Assembly (NCBI GenBank): GCA_000827205.1
Contig: KN832555.1
Location: forward strand, 311,015 to 375,014
From: Plicaturopsis crispa FD-325 SS-3
Lineage: Eukaryota; Basidiomycota; Agaricomycetes; Amylocorticiales; Amylocorticiaceae
Direction of reading: 5' to 3'
Length of the DNA: 64,000 bases
This document shows positions 55,925 through 64,000 of this stretch, piece by piece (position 1 is the stretch's first letter; each line of letters begins with the position of its first letter). Under the pieces are notes generated by a model, which did not search any database, had not been told where the DNA came from, and saw only the letters and a list, made by a program, of their open reading frames with translations. The position numbers were made by a program, and so were the translations under genes.

Positions 55925-56548
55925 AAGCAGAAGCTGAAGATGTCAGGACTCGTGGATCTGGTAGTATGATTTTCCCGTGGCTATTTTGTCTGAACAATCC
56001 GACCATTATATAGAGATAGGTATAGGCAATAGGTAGGAGCTGTAAGCCGTCCAGTCAGTGAGTTCCAGACATTGGATGTGGTTCAAGAATTAGAACTAGT
56101 TAGTGAATGAGTCGACGTACATGTCGAAGACGGTCAACGTAACATAAGTGATCGTCTTGTCGACTGGTGTTGTTCCAAGAACTCTCCGGGACTCGCCAGG
56201 ATTGTCACTCACCACCGGAAACGCACCGTGTACCATCGAAAACGCTGCACTCGCTGCGACTTGACTGTACTTAAGTACATCTGGATCCGGGGATGAGTTC
56301 TATGCGAGACCTCATATCCGGGCCAATTTCTCTGTTTTGATGAAGGTTTGTACTGCGCGGCATTGTGACGCGTTTTTGCCGGCCCTAACTTGCCCTTATT
56401 AGGTGACTTACCTTGGACATACCGGCGCGCGTGTCGTCGTAGAATACTGAGCGTATTGCGGCACCTACTTGGGCGACGTGACAATAGTATCATGTACAGA
56501 TGTGTACCTCCAGCGTGATGTCTTGAAGTCAAGATCTCACCCACACAC
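55925..56548. other. intergenic
   Basis: About 620 bp between the homeobox start and the 3' end of the first dehydrogenase. No gene recognised. Confidence 0.4.
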
Positions 56549-57586
56549 TCACCAGGCTATTACTTTGCCTGTGTGGTCAAGGAATGCGCCGCCCATATTC
56601 TCGCGCGTCGCTTCGTCGACCCTTTCCAGCACGCCCTTGGCGCTCTCTTCTACAGTAATCCTCGCAAATTTGCTCAGCGTTGGGACCGCCTTCGCTGCCT
56701 CTTGCGCTATTCGAACCGTCAGCATATGCTCGACGCACAGTGTCATTGCCAGTAAAATTACGCACCACCTTCGGTCGCGACTCCTCCCGGATGCAATGCA
56801 AAGGAGACTAGCGGCAACAGCGTTTCAGCCGTAAGCAAGATGCTTTTTCGTAGGGCTTGGCCGGAGACTCACTGAAGCCTGGGTTCTCAGCGTGGATCTT
56901 GCGTGTTATGTAGTTCACCGCAGCCTTCGAGGCGCCAAGGGCAACAAACTCTATAGGCGAGTTTGTGCCGATAGTGATGCTCCCCGAGATGCTGGATATC
57001 ACCACAAATTTGGGAGGTTGCGGGGCGGCCTGGAGCAGCGGGTATAGCGCCTGAAAAAGCACGAGCGGGCCTATGGCATTGACCTGTCCGGATGCGATTT
57101 AGCAATGTCACCAAGACTGGCCGCACCTGCAAAGACACTCACCTCGAAATGCCGCCGCACATCTTCGGCGGGTGCTTTGTGGACGGGCGCCCAGGTCTCA
57201 GCGATCCCTGTAAATCATCTCAGGACTACTAGTGCATGCCGGTCAGTCGAGACACTCGCCGGCATTGGCGATGATGACGTCGACATGGCCCGCAACCTTC
57301 TGCACGAGCGCGGCAGCGGCTTGGTTGTCCTCCTCATTACCCGACGTGAGCTTCACGACGTGTAATTTTGCGGGATGTTCTGTCGCGAGCGCCTGCAAGT
57401 TCTTGGCAGCAGCGGGGTCGCGTGCACCGGCAAATACGACTACGTCGTCCCGGAGAACGAGCGACTGGACGATTCCAAAACCTGGGCACAAGTTATTGTT
57501 GGGATACAAATATCATACTAAGACTCGTCAGACGTACCTATGCCGCGGTTAGCGCCAGAAACGAGATATACGGTGGCTGGAGACAT
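56549..57586 (-). CDS. short-chain dehydrogenase/reductase, ketoreductase-like, atypical active site
   Basis: About five exons. The Rossmann nucleotide-binding start is MSPATVYLVSGANRGIG, the glycine motif being split by an intron. Then VVVFAGARDPAAAKNLQALA, HVDVIIANAG (the NNAG-equivalent), VNAIGPLVLFQALYPLLQAA, FVVISSISGSITIG (catalytic Ser region) and EFVALGASKAAVNYITRKIH, then ALHPGG and a C-terminal block ending LDHTGKVIAW. Where relatives of the norsolorinic-acid-ketoreductase group read YGASKAA, this one has LGASKAA. The usual catalytic Tyr is therefore Leu, while the Lys is kept. That suggests altered or lost activity, or a rearranged catalytic residue. Substrate unknown. Confidence 0.88.
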
Positions 57587-58160
57587 TGCAGGGTAATAAC
57601 AGAGAGAAATCAGTTCGCGTTGAAGAGGCTCTTAGACGTCTATTTGCCTCCGCTTTAAATGATGCTTGCTGTTGATGATAGCAGGAGGATAACAATCTGT
57701 GCAAGATGCCAGAAGGACGCGCACGAGCAAGCCGGTCACCACTGGTGCTTAGTATTCAAAAGCCACGCGGCGCTGCGGCACCTCATGATATAAGTAAGTA
57801 AGTACTTACGGTGCTTTATAAATAAAGGTACACGTACTGCAAGAGACTGCAAGCGTTCCACGTTCCACGACGAAGATGTGGCTGCTGAATCCTCAAATTT
57901 CGTAGTCAGCGATGCCTCCGCGACTTCAACGGAAAACAAATCAGATTGAAGTGTTCGATCTTACGCGTCGGGACGGGCAAACCTGCAATGATGGGCAGCT
58001 TTCTCTGAGGTTCCCTCAGCCGAAGGGATTCCGCAAACGGGACCCACAGCAAGTACGCGGCCTGGGGCAGAAGTCAGCTGCCATTATATGTCCACTGCGA
58101 CTCACATGAAGAGAGGGCCCAATGACGCATGTATTCAGCAAAGATGAAACGGCAGAGGAT
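57587..58160. other. intergenic
   Basis: About 570 bp. A small plus-strand frame from 57912 (MPPRLQRKTNQIEVFDLTRR, 65 codons) shows no domain and is not counted as a gene. Confidence 0.35.
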
Positions 58161-59387
58161 TTATATCAACACATCCCATCTGACCTCGAATACACGGTAC
58201 CCACTCTCGTCCGCCCTCCCAACACCGTCGATCCGCCCCACCTCGTCCCTACTCCTGATGACAAGTCCCCCTTCTCGCCGAACACCAAAGACGGCATCGA
58301 CAGTCCCCGCCAGGCCGCCATGGCGCCCCGTTTCCCGCACAGGAATCGCGAGCCAAAACACGCTCTCCGGGGACCGCCGCAGAAAGCGCTCCACACACGC
58401 CTTGATCCACACCGCATGCAGCGGATCGTAGATCACGTCCGCCGCCAGCAGCACGTCGAACTCGCCGCCGCCACCAAACGCCCCGGGCGCCTCCCAGTCG
58501 AGCGCGCACACGTCGATGGGCGTGGCGCACGCGTTGGCGGGGGCGCTGACGTTGCGGCGGAGGTTCGCGAGCACGTCGGCGTGGTAGTCCGTCGCGACGA
58601 CTGACGCTGCGCCGAGCTTGGCGGCGGCGATGCTGAGCAGGCCGGTGCCCGCGCCCAGCTCGAGCACGCGGCGTGCGCGGAATGCGGACGCAGATGCGGG
58701 GGAGGCGCAGAGGCGCGTGGCGAGGATGATGGAGGCGGCCCAGCTCTGCAGGCCGACGCTCGTGTGGTCTGTCTGCGAGAGCGGCGCGTCGTTCAGCTCG
58801 ACTGTCACCGGAGGCTCGTTGTCCGTCGGAGCACGCGGGAAGGAAAATTGGCGGGTAATATGAGGAGGTGCTTCGTCTTCGGGTGATTCAGTATTTCGAG
58901 AAAAACGCGCGAGGAGAGTACAGGCTGCGTCGACGGTTTCAAGGCATTCTTCCTCTGTCGACGCGGCGTCGGAACCGCCGGCAGCTGACCAGGTGTCGGA
59001 GCGTGATATGAAGCCTGTTAGCCATTTCACAGCAAACGACCGCTCGTACGCGTCAGTACGTAACATGTCTGCATCGACATCGAGCTCATCTGCGCAGTCA
59101 TCTCGCGGCGAGACGACGACATCAAGGATGGTATCGTCCTCGTTCTCGTCATCATCCTCGGCACTGGCGTATCCAGAGTCTGGGGGTCCGTCCAGACGCT
59201 TTAGCCGATGCACAGGATGCAGCGCATGTTTCGGGAGGGACAGCGAGATCGTGTTTAACGCCGGAGCGGGACCAGGGAAGTAAAGCATCTCGAGATCATG
59301 CAGGGCGCACTCGATCTGTGCGCGCGCGTACTCATGGAGACGTGCGAGCGGGGGCAGCATGGCCGTAGGCGACTTGAGCGCGGGCAT
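58161..59387 (-). CDS. family-16 (seven-beta-strand) protein methyltransferase
   Basis: Intronless, 408 aa. The N-terminal half is helical with an acidic patch (DDDENEDDTILD). The SAM-binding core begins at TSVGLQSWAASIILATRL. Motif I is VLELGAGTGLLSIAAAKLGA, followed by VVATDYHADVLANLRRNV (acidic residue after strand 2). The strand-4 motif is DVLLAADVIYDP. This pattern is that of the Methyltransf_16 family, which methylates lysines of proteins. The N-terminal extension fits the EFM2/EFM3-FAM86 branch that acts on translation elongation factor 2. The substrate is inferred from family only. It diverges from GON7, with about 300 bp between the two starts. Confidence 0.88.
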   Translation of the reverse strand: MPALKSPTAMLPPLARLHEYARAQIECALHDLEMLYFPGPAPALNTISLSLPKHALHPVHRLKRLDGPPDSGYASAEDDDENEDDTILDVVVSPRDDCADELDVDADMLRTDAYERSFAVKWLTGFISRSDTWSAAGGSDAASTEEECLETVDAACTLLARFSRNTESPEDEAPPHITRQFSFPRAPTDNEPPVTVELNDAPLSQTDHTSVGLQSWAASIILATRLCASPASASAFRARRVLELGAGTGLLSIAAAKLGAASVVATDYHADVLANLRRNVSAPANACATPIDVCALDWEAPGAFGGGGEFDVLLAADVIYDPLHAVWIKACVERFLRRSPESVFWLAIPVRETGRHGGLAGTVDAVFGVRREGGLVIRSRDEVGRIDGVGRADESGYRVFEVRWDVLI

Positions 59388-59688
59388 AATCGTGAACGAT
59401 ATCGTCTGCTGTATAAATTCTATGTTGCAAGCAGTTATTACTTGCTCGAGATCTAGGATCTATGAGGTCTATCGCAATTCCGGGGTATGAGTCTAGAGAG
59501 TATCAGCAAGTAAAGCTCTAGTAGTTGAAGCGCAAAGGCGCGGTCGGTTATCGTGCAAGGACAGGCATCGTTGGCGACGTGGTGGTTGGAGGGCAAGAGT
59601 AAATTTGCGCCGGGTACGGAAGTCACATACCAGTCGCCGTCACGCGTCCGTGTTCGCCGCTGGTCGTGTATCCTGGACGGTAACAACG
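59388..59688. promoter_or_regulatory. divergent promoter, methyltransferase / GON7
   Basis: About 300 bp between two divergent starts, so a shared bidirectional promoter is likely. No distinct motif identified. Confidence 0.4.
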
Positions 59689-59982
59689 ATGTCCTCCGCA
59701 ATCACAATCTCATATGATCTACATCCTCCTACCGGGGTCGCAGCCCCCAGTGGTCTGAGCACCACCAAAGCACAAGAGTTCGCGGTGAAGCCGAGCGAGG
59801 GGCAGAAGGCGTACTATGAGGCGCTGCAGGTCGCATTGAAGCAGGCGAAGGAAGCGATCGGGGAGGATCTGACAGCTTGGAGAGACGCGGTTGGAAGCGG
59901 AGAGCGGGATAAGGAGGGCAAGAAACCCCCGAAAGAGGATGAGGACGACGAGGAGGAGGAAGAACTCGAAGAAGAGGTGTAG
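59689..59982 (+). CDS. GON7: EKC/KEOPS complex subunit Gon7
   Basis: Single exon, 97 aa. The pattern AQEFAVKPSEGQKAYYEALQ, VALKQAKEAIGEDLTAWRDA followed by VG and an acidic tail matches the fungal Gon7 family. Gon7 is a small accessory subunit of the KEOPS complex, which makes the N6-threonylcarbamoyl-adenosine of tRNAs and affects telomeres. The C-terminus is strongly charged (KKPPKEDEDDEEEEELEEEV). The family is typically 90-125 aa. The ATG at 59689 gives MSSAITISYDLHPP; an in-frame extension upstream lacks conservation signs. Confidence 0.85.
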   Translation: MSSAITISYDLHPPTGVAAPSGLSTTKAQEFAVKPSEGQKAYYEALQVALKQAKEAIGEDLTAWRDAVGSGERDKEGKKPPKEDEDDEEEEELEEEV

Positions 59983-60157
59983 CCATCGAAGGTCTGTACA
60001 ATCATCTCCCCGAACGCTCGATGATCTTGACGGATTCGTTCCAACATACAGAGCTCGAAACGCACCGCTACGTCGTATTAAAACAAGCATTATAGCCATT
60101 ACAATTCCGTACAAGTAGATCATCCGCTAATGTCTACGTTCAATGAACGGGTACTTT

Positions 60158-62317
60158 TCACTGAGCTTCCATCATCTCCTCCGGGGGAGGACCGCCACCG
60201 CCACCCTGCTCGCGGTCTTTCCGGGTCGCTTGAACGACATCGTCGACCCGCAAGAGCATGCGTGCAGCCTAAAGATAACGCGATCAGTATATATTCGCCT
60301 TTTCACGGACGTATGATGTTGACGAACCTCGATGGCAGTTTTGAAGGTTTGGATCTGAGCGATGTGACTTTAAATGACTACTCGACGAGCGCAGAACAGA
60401 ACGGACGCACCTTTACGCTCGCAGACTCGTAGAGACCGTACTCTTTCATATCGACGATCTTGCCCGTCTCGCCGTTGACTCCCCAGGAGTGCTCGCCGTT
60501 TGCATGCTTCGCCTGAAAAAATAATGAGCCCTGGCACAGAACAAAAAACATAACACAAGCGCACCCGGAGCTCGGTCAATACCCGGATAGCATTCCCACC
60601 ACTGTTCTGCACCAATGTTCTCGGTATAACCTCCATCGCGTCAGCGACGGCGCGGAACGGCCACCCCTCGACGCCAACGATGCTCCGTGCCTTTGCCTGC
60701 AGGCCCACGCTCACAGCCATCTCTGTCGCTCCACCGCCTGGCGCGAGCATTGGGTTGAAGACGACATTTCGCGCAACAGACATCGCATCTGCGAGATTGC
60801 GGTCGATCTCGTTGAGGATGTCTTTTGACGGCCCGCGGAGGAGGATCGTGCACGCTTTTGGCGTGGTGCACTCGGTAAGGAATGTGAAGTATCTACAAGC
60901 AAAGGAGTTGACCGTAAGTGAAGCAGGATGTAGTATGGGAGGCGGTAGCCGTACTCATCGCCAATTTTCTCGATGTTGAAGAGACCGCACTTCGTCCCGA
61001 TGTCAGATTCCCGGAGGTCTTCAATCCGATTAACGATTGTCGCCCCAACGGCAAGTGCAATACGGTTGTTGTCGGACTTGCGGACACGACGGAGGGCGGA
61101 GACACCGGCACGCTCGAAAACAGCTTGCGCAAGGTCTGCGCGTCGAGCGCATTAGCGGAGACACTATGACTAGGATGGGATAGACTCACCGGAGACACCC
61201 TTCTCAGTGATGACCAAATCGGGCTTGAACTCCAAGATTTTGTTCGCGAGTGCTTTCACCTGCTCCTCCTCAATGTCCTGCGCGCGCGACCAGTCGCCCT
61301 CCTTCGAAAACTCCATATTCGTCTGGGACTCTCCCTTTTTGTACTCCAGCGGGCAGTCAAGGAGGACGATCCTTGGGTTCACGATCCGCCTGCGCATGTT
61401 CGGGTGCGTGATGTCCTTGTTGAGCATCACGCCGTTCAGCACGCGGCTCTGCTCAATCTCGCCGCCGGGGACCTTCTCCACGCGCGCGTAGCGCTTGATG
61501 TCGACGGTCTTCATCCCGCCGTCGTCCTGCGCGACGGTGCGCACGGCCTGCAGGGCGAGCTTGCACATGAGGTCGGACCAGCGCATGACGAATTTCGTGC
61601 CGATCGAGGTCTTGATGAGCGCGAGCATCTCTTCGTCGTTGGACGTGTCGATCGGGACCGATATCCGTTTGATGATTTCGAGGGCCTCCTTCAGGGCTTT
61701 GTTGTAGGCCGAAATAATCACGACGGGGTGGATGTCGCGCTCGAGTTGCGATAACGATTGCGCGAGGATTTCTCCAGCTGGTTTGGGATGGATTCGTGTC
61801 AATGGTGATATTTTCCCGAAAGTTTGCAGACGCACCTAGGATAATCACGCTAGTTGTCCCATCACCGCACTCCTCGTCCTGCGTGCGACTCAGCTCGATC
61901 ATGTTTTTTGCGGCGGGGTGAGCGACGTCAATTTCACGGAGAATCGCGTTTCCATCGTTCGTGAGCCTGTCGTCCCACGTATGAGACCAGTGCTGCACGG
62001 AGTAGGACTGAAGGACTCACAATATGCCTCCCATAGGATCTAAAATCATTTTCAGCATCGCCTTTGGGCCCAAACACGTCCGAATAACATCGGCGACGGT
62101 CTAATGTGCAAGCGACGTGTTCATCAGAGGCTCGATTGTGCGATGAAGACCAAATGCACGCACTTTTGCGGCAGTAATATTGGACGTCTGCGCCTTCCTG
62201 CCAGACTGCCTCTCCGGCGCCGAGTCTGCATGGATTATTGTTAGCATGACACGGGCATCGCACCACAGTTCCGCACGCACTCATAACAAAAATTGGGGAT
62301 TGGCCTGGGGCTTGCAT
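60158..62317 (-). CDS. CCT3: T-complex protein 1 subunit gamma (CCT3)
   Basis: Subunit of the cytosolic group II chaperonin TRiC/CCT, which folds actin and tubulin. About nine exons. It starts MQAPGQSPIFVM, then NSAPERQSGRKAQTSNITAA, TVADVIRTCLGPKAMLKMIL, DPMGGIL, NDGNAILREIDVAHPAAKNM, the ATPase motif DGTTSVIIL, AGEILAQSLSQLERDIHPVV, EYKKGESQTNMEFSKEGDWS, ANKILEFKPDLVITEKGVSG, VFERAGVSALRRVRKSDNNR, KACTILLRGPSKDILNEIDR, VVFNPMLAPGGGATEMAVSV, and GVNGETGKIVDM with a tail PPPEEMMEAQ. GGGATE and GDGTT are the conserved ATP-site motifs. Expected length (about 550-560 aa) fits the family. It is transcribed convergently with GON7. Confidence 0.95.
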
Positions 62318-62665
62318 GATGGCTGATATCTCGTGGACGGTGTCGTGAGCCTTGAGGTCAAGTTTCAAGAGATGAGGGACGCGTCCAAGTATTTCCTTAG
62401 GTAATTCTTATCTTAGGTAATCAGCGTGCGTAGAACGCGTCCGCCTTGTCGCGTCGCGCCGCGGCTGTTCTCTGCACTGATGACCTCTTGCCTGGCATAC
62501 CTGCCTGATCTATGCCTCCCAAGGATCTGGTATGTGGACTCCAGAATCTGAGCAGAGTCTCCCTTTCTGCAGGTCTCAAATCTATGGTCATTTTAACAGG
62601 TCCCACACATAAAATACAGGGTCGGGAACGAGAAGAACCGGAGAGCACAATCGTGAAGAGACATC
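62318..62665. other. intergenic, upstream of CCT3
   Basis: About 350 bp between the CCT3 start and the 3' end of the next minus-strand gene. It should carry the CCT3 promoter. No gene seen. Confidence 0.35.
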
Positions 62666-63770
62666 TCAGCTAGAAACAAATCCGTCAACATCCGTCTTCG
62701 CTCCAAATTGGCCCCATTCGTCCAGTATGGACTTCTGCGCCTCCAGATATGTCGCGACATTCTCCACAGCGTCGTCGCCCAACGGGAATCGCTTCGGAAG
62801 CCCCGTCTTTCCCTTAAACGGCCCTTCAAGCGTTGCAAGATCGACGAGTCGCTCCGCCGCTTTCCTGACATCCCCCCGCTCCGTTCCCGCTTTCGCGATG
62901 AACCCGTCATGCCAGGCGTGCGCACCGTCGTAGCCTTCGATGTGTTTTGCAGGCTCTGGAGTGCGTCCCGGCTGCCCGACAGCCGTGCGGAAGGCTCCCA
63001 GCTGCGGTATGCATCAATCACTGCACGATAAACTATATGGCGTAGGGCATTTACCGTCACAGCGGTTACTTTTACTCCCCATGGTGCAAGCTCCTGCGCC
63101 CACACGTCCGAAGCGCCTGGATTATCCCTGCGGTCAGTAATTCCACTCGAGGATTTGATTCTGAAGTAGAGGGCGTACTGTCGACGGCTGCCTTAGCGGC
63201 GCAATATATGCCTCCACCGGCGATGTTGAGCAGTGCACCCTGAGACGATATATTTATGATCGTGCCCGATCGCCGCTGGCGAAAGTGCGGCAGGAAGGCA
63301 TTCGTGAGCGCGAACACGCCGAAGAAGAGCGAGTCAAACTGGCTTCGCGCCTGCTCAAGGCTATCGTACGGCTTCAGCCCCGTCCAAGTACAAATCACGA
63401 CTCGAAGGTAAGCGCACCTAATCTCCTCGAGCGCACCGCCTTGCAGCCATCCTGCGTTGTTGATCAGGACGTCGACGTGCCCGTACACGCGAATAGCGCG
63501 TTCAGCGAACGCCTGCAGCTCCTCCTCTGGAGCCGTCACGTCGAGATGCAGGGTGCTCGCGCCTTTGCTTTTCAGCTCATCGAGTGCTTCGATTTTGCGC
63601 GCGGTCGCGATAACACGATACCCTTTCTCCAGAGCAGCTGTTGACGGCTATGTTAGTCAGGTGCGAACCAAAGGGGGGAAGTAAGCGGTAATCTCACCGA
63701 GCGCAAGGTCTTTCCCCAAACCACTGGAGCACCCACTGATAACGAAAACTGCGGGTCCGGATCCAGACAT
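62666..63770 (-). CDS. short-chain dehydrogenase (retinol-dehydrogenase-like)
   Basis: About five exons. It starts MSGSGPAVFVISGCSSGLGK with the TGxxxGxG-type cofactor motif (SGCSSGLG), then LEKGYRVIATARKIEALDEL, STLHLDVTAPEEELQAFAER, HVDVLINNAGWLQGGALEEI, FGVFALTNAFLPHFRQRRSG, TIINISSQGALLNIAGGGIY with the active-site YCAAK (Y and K present), and LAPWGVKVTAVT. The final exons give the tail EGPFKGKTGLPKRFPLGDDA ending DVDGFVSS. The Arg in TARK favours NADP(H). The substrate is unknown; mushrooms have many such genes. It appears intact. Confidence 0.85.
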
Positions 63771-64000
63771 TTCGCGAGGTTGAGGTATTAGCAGCTAAAG
63801 ACGTAGAACTCAAACTATGCAGTCAGTGTGTATTGCAAGAGATGCTGTGAACTTTTACTGGTGCTTACTTGTACTTATACTTTACACAGTTGTCTTGTGG
63901 AGTCTAGCGACTCGGACTCCGGAGTCTGGAGAAGAATCTACATAAAATAGTCCGCGGATGACCTATTTATAAGCAGGCCTGCCGCAGTGACGCAGCCCTC
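63771..64000. other. right edge of window
   Basis: Upstream region of the dehydrogenase. No gene recognised. Confidence 0.3.

Overview
The window is nuclear DNA of a filamentous basidiomycete, most likely an Agaricomycete. Many short introns (about 45-60 bp, GT..AG, often with a CTAAC-like branch site) interrupt almost every gene. The gene families also fit: Zn2Cys6 regulator, DUF2235 hydrolase, basidiomycete F-box/LRR-type paralogs and a fungal GON7. No rRNA, tRNA or CRISPR was found. Exon joins were worked out by eye from splice signals and protein continuity.

Left part (1-31 kb). Condensin SMC4 (+), a CDK-like kinase (-), an F-box protein (+), a DUF2235 hydrolase with several micro-exons (-), a 1.48-kb element with 44-bp terminal inverted repeats enclosing a decayed RecQ-like helicase, a Zn2Cys6 transcription factor (+), HMG-CoA lyase ending in SKL (-), a choline/ethanolamine phosphotransferase (-), a second F-box protein (+), a split F-box gene with about 1.4 kb of foreign sequence (-), and a homeobox gene (-).

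Middle (30.9-54.5 kb). This is a fast-evolving accessory block. F-box paralogs (whole, truncated, frameshifted and chimeric) alternate with four members of a nuclear coiled-coil family. Three of the four carry an N-terminal domain I do not recognise (motifs WPPxGYPYRP and DIGYPGDIYVDL); the fourth has a different N-terminus but the same C-terminal coiled coil. A pyridoxamine-oxidase-like gene and a PP1 glycogen-targeting subunit sit inside the block. Stretches at 40.0-44.2 kb and 47.3-49.2 kb look gene-poor and carry several minisatellites.

Right part (55-64 kb). Conserved housekeeping genes return: a second homeobox gene, two short-chain dehydrogenases (one lacking the usual catalytic Tyr), a family-16 protein methyltransferase, the KEOPS subunit GON7 and chaperonin subunit CCT3. 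The most interesting signals are the undescribed coiled-coil family, the helicase-carrying TIR element and the two-source chimeric duplication at 36 kb.
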